Below, piece by piece: positions 53,558 through 61,531 of a DNA stretch of 64,000 bases; position 1 is the first letter of the stretch, and every line of letters starts with the position of its first letter. The stretch spans positions 1 through 64,000 of the forward strand of contig CANQRG010000010.1 of NCBI GenBank assembly GCA_947626165.1. The letters are read 5' to 3'. The position numbers and the translations under genes are program-made. Source of the DNA: an uncultured Clostridia bacterium. GTDB lineage: Bacteria > Bacillota > Clostridia > Oscillospirales > Ruminococcaceae. The notes beneath the pieces were generated by a model. It saw nothing but the letters and a program-made list of their open reading frames with translations, was not told where the DNA came from and ran no database searches.

Positions 53558-55423
53558 TCACGCCGGCAGCATTGCGTGCAAGGTCACCTCTGCCGGCTTT
53601 TGAAAGTAAACATTATACCAAATGATAAACGTAAATACAGTCCATATTTTTCTTGAGTAGTCATATTTGCCAGCACGGTGATCGTCAAGTAGATTTACAA
53701 GCAAATCAGTGTCAAAATACTTCTTGGCTATTTTGCTTGTAAACGCCTTTTTAACAATGCCATAGTATTTGTCCTCCTTGAGCCATACTCTTATCGGAAC
53801 AGGAAAACCTAGCTTCTTTTTGTTTGCTGTTTGCGGAGGACAAGCCTTGAGCGCTGCGATTCTCATAGCGTATTTTGTGTTTTCTTTTGTAACCCTGTAT
53901 CGTGTAGGGATTTTTTCAGCAAGCGCCATAACTTTCTTGTCAAGGAATGGTACTCTAAGCTCCAGCGAGTGTGCCATAGACATCTTATCAGCCTTTAGTA
54001 GTATGTCGCCTGTCATCCATAGGTTAAGGTCGAGATACTGCATTTGGGTAACGTCGTCCTTGTTTTTATACTTTTCATAAAATGGCTTTGTAATTTCAAC
54101 AGCGTCAGGAGCATTAGTTCTGATTTTCAGAATAGACTTTCTTTCCTGCTCGCTGAAAATATAAGCGTTTCCTATAAATCTTTCCTGAAGATCCTTTGAG
54201 CGTCGTATAAGGAAATTTACTCCACGCTTTGCAGGCAGCTTTGAAGCTATTGCTCCGATACCTTTTCTTATAGGTTTAGGTATCTTGTTGTAGAAGTCCA
54301 TATCATGAGGTTCTTTATATATGTTATATCCTCCGAAGATCTCGTCTGCGCCCTCTCCGCTGAGAACAACCTTTACTTTTTCTGATGCTATCTGACAGAC
54401 AAAGAAAAGCGCAATAGCGGCAGGGTCGGCTAAAGGTTCATCCATATGATACTGAATTTTCTCAAGATTGTTCCAGTATTCCTCTGGTTTTATAACTTTT
54501 GAAGTATTTGCTTTGCCGATATATTTTGAAAACTCTTTGGCGTATCCTATTTCGTTGTATTTCTCGTCCTCTCCGAATCCTACGGTGAAGGTCTTGTCAA
54601 CATTTGCGACAGCGGCAACGTAGCTTGAATCAACTCCGCTTGAAAGAAAGCTTCCAACTTCAACGTCTGCAATTTTATGAGCTTTGACAGAATCTTTGAA
54701 TGTATCGGAAATTTTATCAACCCAGTCTTTAAGTTTTGGTTCTTCGTTAGGAACGAAATCAATATCCCAGTATCTATGAATATCAAGATTGCCGTTTTTA
54801 TAAATAAAATAGTGTGCAGCAGGAAGTTTATATACATTTTTGAAAAAAGTTTCATTAGTAGGGGAGTATTGAAATGTTAAATAGTTTTCCAGCGCCGTTT
54901 CATTAAGCTCTTTTTTAAAAGAAGGGTGATCTAAAAAACTTTTGATTTCAGAACCCCACATAAACGTATCGCCGAACAAACCATAATACATAGGCTTGAT
55001 ACCGAAAAAGTCTCTTGCGCCAAAAATCTGCTTTTTGTTTTTGTCCCAAATAATAAAGCCGAACATTCCGCGAAGCCTGTTGAGTAAATCAGTGCCCCAT
55101 TCTTCATATCCGTGAATCAAAACCTCAGAATCAGTTTTAGATGAGAATTCGTAACCTTTGTTGATAAGCTCTTTTCTTAAATCCTGGTAGTTGTAAATTT
55201 CCCCGTTAAAGGTAAGTACAATAGTTTTATCTTTATTAAAAAGCGGCTGATCGCCTTCTTTAGATAAATCAATAATAGAAAGACGCCTAAAGCCCATAGC
55301 TACGTCTTCATCAACATATTTTCCCTCAGAATCCGGTCCACGATGTCTTATTCTATCCATCATCTTTTCAATAACAGATGATGCATTATTTATCTTATTT
55401 GTAAAACCGACAAATCCACACAT
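53558..55423 (-). CDS. asnB: Asparagine synthase (glutamine-hydrolysing)
   Basis: 621 residues. MCGFVGFTNK gives nucleophile Cys2 of the glutaminase domain; RHRGPDSEGKY and FNGEIYNYQDLR belong to it. The synthetase domain has the PP-loop SFLSSGVDSSYVAA, SGEGADEIFGGY, and KADKMSMAHSLELRVPFLD. No T-box is visible in the leader. The last ~12 residues (VTLHAMLPA) run through a GC-rich hairpin and may be a non-native tail. A close relative in cell-wall amidation is possible but less likely. Confidence 0.92.
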   Translation of the reverse strand: MCGFVGFTNKINNASSVIEKMMDRIRHRGPDSEGKYVDEDVAMGFRRLSIIDLSKEGDQPLFNKDKTIVLTFNGEIYNYQDLRKELINKGYEFSSKTDSEVLIHGYEEWGTDLLNRLRGMFGFIIWDKNKKQIFGARDFFGIKPMYYGLFGDTFMWGSEIKSFLDHPSFKKELNETALENYLTFQYSPTNETFFKNVYKLPAAHYFIYKNGNLDIHRYWDIDFVPNEEPKLKDWVDKISDTFKDSVKAHKIADVEVGSFLSSGVDSSYVAAVANVDKTFTVGFGEDEKYNEIGYAKEFSKYIGKANTSKVIKPEEYWNNLEKIQYHMDEPLADPAAIALFFVCQIASEKVKVVLSGEGADEIFGGYNIYKEPHDMDFYNKIPKPIRKGIGAIASKLPAKRGVNFLIRRSKDLQERFIGNAYIFSEQERKSILKIRTNAPDAVEITKPFYEKYKNKDDVTQMQYLDLNLWMTGDILLKADKMSMAHSLELRVPFLDKKVMALAEKIPTRYRVTKENTKYAMRIAALKACPPQTANKKKLGFPVPIRVWLKEDKYYGIVKKAFTSKIAKKYFDTDLLVNLLDDHRAGKYDYSRKIWTVFTFIIWYNVYFQKPAEVTLHAMLPA

Positions 55424-55743
55424 AAAAAAGCCTCTTTTCTTTTCGAAGTAATCATTATTCCGTAATAAAAAGATTACGGAATATTATTTATATAGAAAAA
55501 ATATATAATTGTAATAACAAAAAGTTAAATATAATAGATGTAAAGTTCACAGTAGAGAATATTTTCTAAAAAATATTATAACATACTTATATATTCTAAT
55601 CAAGTAAAATTAATCCTCATTTGATATTTAAAGCTAAACATTTTTATAAAATAAGTATTGAAAATAAGCTATAAAAATTATATAATAATTAGGTAAATTG
55701 TATTGTAAAAAGAGCAAAAATAAATTTAGGATCGAGGGATAAT
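55424..55743. other. AT-rich intergenic region upstream of asnB
   Basis: It holds a hairpin in the asnB leader (ATTCCGTAAT / ATTACGGAAT, 55457-55482). The rest is AT-rich DNA without recognisable genes. Confidence 0.4.
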
Positions 55744-55905
55744 ATGAATAGAAAAATTCAGGTTACATCAAATAATGTGTCTGAAAAAAAGATAAAGAAA
55801 AAATTCAAATTCAGATATAAAGCTTTAATAATATTTATTATAGCGGTTCTAATTATTACCTTTATAATTTATATGCTTCAGACATCTGTGAATGATATTA
55901 TTTAG
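55744..55905 (+). CDS. Small single-span membrane protein
   Basis: 53 residues. A lysine-rich N-terminal half (SEKKIKKKFKFRYK) precedes one hydrophobic helix (ALIIFIIAVLIITFIIYML) and a short tail. Ribosome site GAGGGAT; a terminator lies 60 bases downstream, so this is a real transcription unit. I do not recognise the family. Confidence 0.55.
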   Translation: MNRKIQVTSNNVSEKKIKKKFKFRYKALIIFIIAVLIITFIIYMLQTSVNDII

Positions 55906-55965
55906 TTGTTAAAAAACAAATTTTAAGCAAAAAAATTTTTATAAAAAATCATATATTTCGACACC

Positions 55966-55996
55966 CCCTGATTATTAAAATCAGGGTTATTTTTTA
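55966..55996 (+). terminator. Terminator of the 53-residue membrane protein gene
   Basis: Eight-bp stem CCCTGATT / AATCAGGG followed by a run of T residues. Confidence 0.75.
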
Positions 55997-56236
55997 CTAA
56001 AATTTCTTGTTTTTAAAATTAACAAAAAAACATTTTAATTATAATTGCTTTTTTGAAAAATAAGAGAATTTAATATACTAATAATAAAAAAATTCGTATC
56101 AATCTTTAAATTTATATATGTATAGGAAAAAAACTTTACGAAAATTCAAAAATCAATAAATGTAAAGGTAAAAACCAGTTTTGGAATAAAAAGTAAATAG
56201 TTTTTGTGAAATATGATAATTAATCGGCATTAAAAC

Positions 56237-56251
56237 TGTGCATAATGCACA
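56237..56251. repeat. Perfect inverted repeat upstream of the 56285 promoter
   Basis: TGTGCA-TAA-TGCACA, flanked by A-rich and T-rich runs, ends 33 bases before the -35 box. It could be an operator or part of a minus-strand terminator. Confidence 0.4.
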
Positions 56252-56284
56252 AAAAAATGGTGGTTTTTTTTACATATAGAGGGC

Positions 56285-56313
56285 TTGACTTTTAAAACTT
56301 AATACTATATACT
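56285..56313 (+). promoter_or_regulatory. Strong promoter of the long-leader unit
   Basis: TTGACT (56285-56290), 17-base spacer, TATACT (56308-56313). The next gene starts only at 56875. Confidence 0.75.
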
Positions 56314-56319
56314 TGTGAT

Positions 56320-56874
56320 AGCGAAAGACAAAACACAAGATGTTGTGTTTATCTTCGTAACCCCCATAGAATAGGGCTTTTACAGCAAAAGATAACAGGG
56401 ATTATCTATAAAAAATAAAGAAAATAGAACAACAAAACGAGTAAAATCACTATTAAAAACTTCAGGTTTTAGCTTATTTTTCGATTGTTTTCAACATTTT
56501 GTTTAGACGCTTTTGGAAATTTGCAAGCAAATCTGATAGGTTTTTATGTAAAAGGTCAGACGAAAAATTAATGTCAGTGTCTGATTAAAAATTTACAGCT
56601 TAAATGATGAATCAAAGTTGTGGTTGGCTTTGAGTACATCTTTAAGATATTATTTGAAAGAATTCAGTTTTATATTGTTTTCTTTTAAATCCGATTCCGC
56701 GTAGAAACTTTGGAGAGGGTTTCTTAAGGTTCACTTTCAGTTGAAATCGGGCTTGGTTTTGTTTTAAGTTTTCTTTGGAGAGGATTATAAGCCCGATCTT
56801 TTAACTGAATGAATCTCTCGGACAGCAAAACGCTTACATATGTTTAACGGCTGTTTAAAAGGAGGTCATTGGTC
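56320..56874 (+). ncRNA. Long structured 5' leader RNA of unknown class
   Basis: About 555 bases between a strong promoter and the 43-codon gene. Clear hairpins: AACACAA/TTGTGTT (56332-56349); AGAAAC/GTTTCT with loop TTTGGAGAGG (56703-56724); and a long one at 56736-56809 with stems TTCAGTT/AACTGAA and TCGGGCTT/AAGCCCGA. The 11-mer CTTTGGAGAGG occurs twice (56708-56718, 56773-56783), both times in the loop of a hairpin. No long reading frame is present. It matches no riboswitch or leader I know. It could also be an independent sRNA that reads through. Confidence 0.6.
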
Positions 56875-57006
56875 ATGGCTCAATTGTTAAATCGATTATC
56901 AAAAACATTACATCAAGCAACTCAGGAGCTTCTTGATTTGTTTGCTATTAACGCAGACGTTGAGAATGCTCAGGAGACTGCTGATATAAGTGATACTGAT
57001 GATTAA
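56875..57006 (+). CDS. 43-residue acidic peptide of unknown function
   Basis: MAQLLNRLSKTLHQATQELL followed by DLFAINADVENAQETADISD and TDD. The first half is an amphipathic helix, the tail is rich in Asp and Glu; no Cys, no signal peptide, no membrane span. AAAAGGAGGTC stands before the ATG, one of the strongest ribosome sites in the window. With the terminator at 57071 it forms a unit of its own. I do not recognise it. Confidence 0.6.
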   Translation: MAQLLNRLSKTLHQATQELLDLFAINADVENAQETADISDTDD

Positions 57007-57070
57007 ATTTTATTGATCACAGTAATTTACTAGCTTTTAAGTTTTACATAACACATAACACACGAATTTA

Positions 57071-57095
57071 AGGCAGGTTTTATCCTGTCTTTTAT
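57071..57095 (+). terminator. Terminator of the 43-codon unit
   Basis: Seven-bp stem AGGCAGG / CCTGTCT (one G-U) with TTTTA behind it. Confidence 0.65.
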
Positions 57096-57180
57096 TCGTT
57101 TTTCTATTTTTACAAACTTGTTGCTTATTTTATATTATTAAAAATTAATTGTTTTAATATAGAAATATATTAAGACAAAT

Positions 57181-57209
57181 AAAAAATCGCATACCAAATT
57201 GGTATGCGA
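57181..57209 (-). terminator. Distal terminator behind tRNA-Leu
   Basis: Ten-bp stem TCGCATACCA / TGGTATGCGA; on the minus strand it is followed by six T residues. Confidence 0.75.
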
Positions 57210-57278
57210 ATCTATAATAATTCTCCGATAAAATAACAAATAATATTTAATATCTAAAGCGATACGAAAGCGATACTA

Positions 57279-57314
57279 AAAATCCGCTCACTAAAAATAA
57301 GTGTGCGGATTTTA
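57279..57314 (-). terminator. Proximal terminator of tRNA-Leu
   Basis: The stem AAATCCGC(T/A)CACT-type, read on the minus strand, begins 8 bases after the tRNA CCA end and runs into TTTTT. Confidence 0.65.
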
Positions 57315-57321
57315 TAGTTGC

Positions 57322-57408
57322 TGGTGCAGCCGATGAGACTTGAACTCACACGATGTTACCACCACTAGCCCCTCAAGCTAGCGCGTCTGCCTATTCCGCC
57401 ACAGCTGC
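57322..57408 (-). tRNA. tRNA-Leu (GAG)
   Basis: 87 bases including an encoded CCA. Acceptor GCAGCTG pairs with CGGCTGC; the anticodon arm is CTAGC-TTGAGGG-GCTAG, anticodon GAG. The long variable arm (TGGTGGTAACATCGTG) and T loop TTCAAGT are typical of class II tRNA-Leu. Confidence 0.95.
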
Positions 57409-57525
57409 AAATTACTTAGCTATTATACACTATTGAAAATTAAATGTCAAGACTAAAATTAAAATTATTTTAAAAATCTAAAATCAAAGTAATAAAGTAT
57501 AGTATATTAATAGCTAAATAATATT

Positions 57526-58899
57526 TTAACCCAATATATCAAAAATTTTTATTGCGATGTTGCAATATAAAAATACCGAACAGGCGTCAACAATAGTTGA
57601 GATAAGCGGAGCTGCCATTATCGCAGGGTCAAAGTGAAGCTTCTTTGCGATCATAGGAAGGACGCAGCCTACCGTTTTGGCAAGTATGACCGTTGCGATT
57701 ATAGAAAGTCCTATTACAAAGCCGAGTAAAGCGGAATTTATATCAGCGTCATTTCGGTATACAAACCATATTCTCACGCCGTTTACCGCTGCCAGAACAA
57801 AGCTTACCAAAAGAGCAATTCTGAACTCTTTGAACATAACCTTAAAGAAATCCTTGAATTCTATTTCGTCCATTGCAAGACTTCTAATAACTATAGTAGA
57901 CGACTGCGAACCGCAGTTTCCGCCTGTACCTGTAAGCATAGGTACAAATGAAAAGAGTATTGGTATTGAAACTAAAAGACTTTCATAGTGGTTTATGACA
58001 GCGCCCGATAGGGTAGCGGAAAGCATAAGAAACAGAAGCCATGGTATTCTGCTTTTTGCGTGAGAGAATACAGAGGTGTTGAAATATGATTCGTCGGTAG
58101 GCGAAATACCAGCCATCTTCTGAATATCCTCGGTCGTCTCCTCGTGGATAACGTCGATGATGTCGTCGACAGTGATAATGCCGACGATTCGGTTCTCGTT
58201 ATCTACAACGGGAATTGCCATAAGGTCGTATTTGCGTATAGTGTTTGCAACCTCTTCCTGGTCGTCGTGAGTGTTTACATAGATAACATTTGTATCCATT
58301 ATATCTTCGATTCTTGCGTCCTCATCAGCAGTGATAAGGTCAAGAAGCTCGACTGTTCCAATGAGTTTTCTAAACTCGGTTACATAACAGGTGTATATGG
58401 TTTCCTTTACAAAGCCGACCTGCCTTATCTTTTTCATAGCTTCGGCAACGGTCATATCCTTTGCAAAAAAAACATACTCGATAGTCATAAGACTTCCTGC
58501 GCTGTCGTCAGGATAGTTTAAGACTTCGTTTATTCTTTTTCTGGTCTGGGAATCGGTGTTCTTTAAAATTCTCGATACCACATTTGCTGGCATTTCCTCG
58601 ATAAGGTCTACAGTATCGTCTAAGAACAGCTCGTCTAGTACCTTACGAAGCTCGTTTTCAGAAAATGAGTTTATCAGCTTTTCCTGAATCTCACTAGGCA
58701 GATTTGAGAAAATTTCAGACGCATTATCCTTAGGAAGTATTCTAAAAACAAGAGTTAGATCCACATCGTTTATCTCTTCCATAAGAGATGCTACGTCATA
58801 CGGATTCTGGTCTTTCAAAAAAGCCTTCAGCTTTGTATACTGCTTATTTTCAATAAGCTCAAGCGCAGTTGCTTCAAGTGTTTTTTCATCCATCGGCAT
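57526..58899 (-). CDS. mgtE: Magnesium transporter MgtE
   Basis: 457 residues. The N-domain (about 20-125: LKDQNPYDVASLMEEINDVD, IEEMPANVVSRILKN) and a CBS pair (130-255: DTNVIYVNTHDDQEEVANTI, GIITVDDIIDVIHEE) sense cytoplasmic Mg2+. Five membrane helices follow, with MLTGTGGNCGSQSSTIVIRSLA as the pore-family signature. GGAGGATAT ribosome site. Its leader contains an M-box riboswitch (59165-59332) and a 28-codon frame (58949-59035). Confidence 0.95.
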   Translation of the reverse strand: MPMDEKTLEATALELIENKQYTKLKAFLKDQNPYDVASLMEEINDVDLTLVFRILPKDNASEIFSNLPSEIQEKLINSFSENELRKVLDELFLDDTVDLIEEMPANVVSRILKNTDSQTRKRINEVLNYPDDSAGSLMTIEYVFFAKDMTVAEAMKKIRQVGFVKETIYTCYVTEFRKLIGTVELLDLITADEDARIEDIMDTNVIYVNTHDDQEEVANTIRKYDLMAIPVVDNENRIVGIITVDDIIDVIHEETTEDIQKMAGISPTDESYFNTSVFSHAKSRIPWLLFLMLSATLSGAVINHYESLLVSIPILFSFVPMLTGTGGNCGSQSSTIVIRSLAMDEIEFKDFFKVMFKEFRIALLVSFVLAAVNGVRIWFVYRNDADINSALLGFVIGLSIIATVILAKTVGCVLPMIAKKLHFDPAIMAAPLISTIVDACSVFLYCNIAIKIFDILG

Positions 58900-58948
58900 A
58901 TCCTCCTTTATTAGTATTTACTAGGATAGCCGGAGTTTGCTTATGTAG

Positions 58949-59035
58949 TTATCGGTTCACAGACAGCAAAAGTCTGCGAAAAATTATAAGCGTCGCTCGC
59001 GGCTTTGAGTTTTTATTATTACTTCCGCTGTCCAT
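58949..59035 (-). CDS. 28-codon leader peptide between M-box and mgtE
   Basis: MDSGSNNKNSKPRATLIIFR then RLLLSVNR. AAGGAGATGAG stands 4 bases before the ATG, a strong ribosome site, and the frame closes 50 bases before mgtE. The Asn/Lys/Ser-rich first half and Arg/Leu-rich second half do not resemble the Pro-rich MgtL of Salmonella. It lies on the same transcript as mgtE. It may be a regulatory upstream frame or a small protein; chance is possible. Confidence 0.5.
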   Translation of the reverse strand: MDSGSNNKNSKPRATLIIFRRLLLSVNR

Positions 59036-59164
59036 GATCTCATCTCCTTAGAATTTTGATTAAAATAAGCATAAAAATAATCTTCATAACAGGCAAGACA
59101 ACACGCTTGAACCATTTAGAAGATTTCAATACATACAAACTATGGCTGGTAGTTGAAATTAAAA

Positions 59165-59332
59165 GTACCAATCACAGACGTTCAAGCTTCAGCTTCGCAG
59201 GGCATAGGATTTTTGCTTTGGAACTGCGTTAGGTTATGCCTTGAATCGACATCTCCTGTTGACCAGCTAACAGTGTCTCCACCATTTCGCGGCAGCGTCC
59301 CGTATCCCTGTGGTAGCCTCACCTACCGAAAT
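59165..59332 (-). ncRNA. M-box (Mg2+-sensing) riboswitch
   Basis: Read on the minus strand the conserved ykoK/M-box blocks appear in order: GGTAGGTGAGGCTACCAC, ACGCTGCCGCGAAATGGTGGAGACAC, TGGTCAACAGGAGATGTCGA, then the GGCATAACC/CCTATGCC hairpin. At high Mg2+ M-boxes fold and stop expression of Mg2+ transporters, and mgtE is the gene downstream. The 3' GCTTGAAC (59187-59180) is complementary to GTTCAAGC at 59112-59105, a possible antiterminator pairing. Confidence 0.88.
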
Positions 59333-59351
59333 TATTTACTTATTAATAACT

Positions 59352-59380
59352 ATTATATTCAGAATTTGTGTTCTTGTCAA
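59352..59380 (-). promoter_or_regulatory. Promoter of the mgtE transcript
   Basis: On the minus strand TTGACA, 17-base spacer, TATAAT: a perfect consensus. Transcription would start a few bases before the M-box. Confidence 0.8.
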
Positions 59381-59572
59381 TACATTTATGAACTATTGTT
59401 ATAAAGTCTGGTTTATTATCTGGTATTTATCTTTTTTTAAATCAAATAATAATACAGTGAATATCAAATTGATTTGTGATAATGATTTTGCTTTTAAATT
59501 AGCTGTATATCTGCTTTATATATTTTGAGTTTCTATATAAAGCCGGGTGTTGAGGTAAAAAAGCCCAATTTG

Positions 59573-59601
59573 TTGACTTTTAAAGTGTATTGTTGTATAA
59601 T
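59573..59601 (+). promoter_or_regulatory. Promoter of the teichoic-acid-type cluster
   Basis: TTGACT (59573-59578), 17-base spacer, TATAAT (59596-59601), about 47 bases before the first gene. Confidence 0.75.
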
Positions 59602-59647
59602 GTATTATACTTATGTTAGAAAATAAAGCCAAATTAAAAGTATATAT

Positions 59648-60817
59648 TTGAGAGAAGCAGGTGATGGTATCAAATTCTTTTTAAAGCAGTGCTTAAAAAT
59701 GGCTGTACAGAATATCATACTGCCGCTTGTTTATTTTTTTTCAAAGGCAAGGAAACTCCAAAAAGGACTGGTTATTTTCGCAGACGCTCATAATAATGAG
59801 TGTCCCGTTAGTATGAAGTGCATTTTGGACAGATTTAAAAGTGATAATGATTATTCTGTTATTGAGTTTTATCACGATTTTAACAAATGCGGAAGTATAA
59901 GAAGTCTTATTTACTCAATACAGTTTATGAGGCTTTATGCAAAAGCGGAGCTTGTTTTTATCTGCAATAATTTTCTTCCGGTTTCCGCCTGTAAAAAGCG
60001 AAAGGGAACATTAGTTGTCCAGTTATGGCATGCCTGCGGAGCTTTTAAAAAATTCGGATATGATACGGCAGGAGATATTCCTAAGTATTACAAGGGCAAT
60101 GTTTATAAGAATTACGATTTGGTAACTGTTTCGTCAGGCGAATGTATCAAGTATTTTGCGAGTGCAATGAGACTTGACGAGAGAGTTTTCAAAGCATTGG
60201 GAGTAAGCCGTACTGATATTTACTTTGATGAAGATTTTATAGAAAAGTCAAAAGAGAGATTTTATAGTGAAAACCCTAATGCAAAGGGTAAAAAGGTTGC
60301 CCTGTGGGCGTCTACATTTAGAGGAAATCCGTCTGAGCCGTATTTAGAGGGCAATGTTTCTGTTGAAAGGCTGGCGGAAGAGCTTTCAAAAAGTGGTGAG
60401 TGGTATCTTGTAACAAAACCGCATCCGCATATGAGAAATTCCGTTATTGCGAATACTGAGTCGGATATCCCGACTGAAATGCTTTATCCTGTTGTTGATT
60501 TGCTTATAACTGATTATTCATCGGTGATATATGAATATGCTTTGTTTAAAAAACCGATATTAATATTTGCACCCGATCTGGAAAAATATAAAGCGCAAAG
60601 AGGTTTTTATATTGATATTCAAAACTTGCCTGCTTATATTATTACTGATTCAGAGTGCCTGACAAAAGAGAATATTGAAAAAGCCGTTTCGCAGTTTGAT
60701 GAAAGTAAAATGCAAAGCTTTATTGAAAGATATATGAACGCTTGCGATGGAAATTCAACTAAAAGGATAATAGAATACGTTAAAGAAATAAAGATGAAAG
60801 TTAAGGAGGACATATAA
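59648..60817 (+). CDS. CDP-glycerol/ribitol phosphotransferase family protein
   Basis: 389 residues of the TagF/TarF type, which transfers polyol phosphate from CDP-polyol to a teichoic-acid chain at the inner membrane. LVVQLWHACGAFKKFGYDT holds the first conserved His, KALGVSRTDIYFD and WASTFRGN follow, TKPHPHMR the second His region, and DLLITDYSSVIYEYALFKKP the donor site. YMNACDGNSTKRI closes it. Start uncertain: TTG at 59648 without a good ribosome site; ATG at 59699 is the alternative. One-base overlap with tarI. Confidence 0.88.
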   Translation: MREAGDGIKFFLKQCLKMAVQNIILPLVYFFSKARKLQKGLVIFADAHNNECPVSMKCILDRFKSDNDYSVIEFYHDFNKCGSIRSLIYSIQFMRLYAKAELVFICNNFLPVSACKKRKGTLVVQLWHACGAFKKFGYDTAGDIPKYYKGNVYKNYDLVTVSSGECIKYFASAMRLDERVFKALGVSRTDIYFDEDFIEKSKERFYSENPNAKGKKVALWASTFRGNPSEPYLEGNVSVERLAEELSKSGEWYLVTKPHPHMRNSVIANTESDIPTEMLYPVVDLLITDYSSVIYEYALFKKPILIFAPDLEKYKAQRGFYIDIQNLPAYIITDSECLTKENIEKAVSQFDESKMQSFIERYMNACDGNSTKRIIEYVKEIKMKVKEDI

Positions 60818-61530
60818 TGAAAAATGTATACGGAGTAGTTCTTGCCGGCGGAAAGGGCACCAGAATGGGCAATGTCGAAAAGCCCAAGCAGTTTATGGAA
60901 GTCGGCGGCAAGCCTATTATTATTCATACTATAGAAAAGTTCGTTGTCTGTCAGGAGTTTGACAAGGTTTTGGTTTTGTCTCCAAAGCAGTGGATAAACC
61001 ACACGCAGGATTTAATTAGAAAGTTTATTCCTAACTGTGACAATGTAGTTGTATTAGAGGGCGGAGCAACGAGAAACGAAACTATTATGAACTCTATTAA
61101 ATATATAGACGAGCAGGGCTGTCTTGACGATGAGACTATTATTGTTACGCACGACTCGGTAAGACCTTTTGTCACTCACAGAATTTTGGAGGAGAATGTA
61201 AAGTTTGCTAAAGAGTACGGTGCTTGCGATACTGTAATTCCTGCGACCGATACTATAGTAGAGAGTAAGGATAATCAGTTTATAACAAATATTCCCGACC
61301 GTTCAAAGATGTATCAGGGTCAGACGCCTCAGACATTCAGAGCAAAGATGCTGAGAGAGCTTTATAACTCTTTAACTGAGGAAGAAAAAACTGTGCTGAC
61401 AGACGCTTGTAAGATACTTGTTTTAAAGGGAGAGAAAATTCACCTTGTTGACGGAGAGGTGTTCAATATAAAGATAACATACCCGTACGATCTTAGGGTT
61501 GCCGAATCTCTGTTAGGAGGCGAAAAGTAA
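60817..61530 (+). CDS. tarI: Ribitol-5-phosphate cytidylyltransferase (IspD family)
   Basis: 237 residues. VVLAGGKGTRMGNVEKPKQFMEVGGKPIIIHTI is the CTP site, and THDSVRPFVTHRILEENV, PATDTIVES and QGQTPQTFRA-type segments follow. IspD itself makes the isoprenoid precursor CDP-ME, but the next gene is a TarJ reductase, so this one should make CDP-ribitol. AAGGAGG ribosome site. Confidence 0.9.
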   Translation: MKNVYGVVLAGGKGTRMGNVEKPKQFMEVGGKPIIIHTIEKFVVCQEFDKVLVLSPKQWINHTQDLIRKFIPNCDNVVVLEGGATRNETIMNSIKYIDEQGCLDDETIIVTHDSVRPFVTHRILEENVKFAKEYGACDTVIPATDTIVESKDNQFITNIPDRSKMYQGQTPQTFRAKMLRELYNSLTEEEKTVLTDACKILVLKGEKIHLVDGEVFNIKITYPYDLRVAESLLGGEK

Positions 61531-61531
61531 T

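Noticed and set aside
55424-55743. T-box upstream of asnB
   Set aside because: No T-box core (AGGGTGGNACCGCG) or specifier-loop structure is found on the minus strand.
56571-56634. Tiny frames in the long leader (for example MNQSCGWL at about 56608)
   Set aside because: They are only a few codons long and lack clear ribosome sites; kept in mind only as possible upstream frames.
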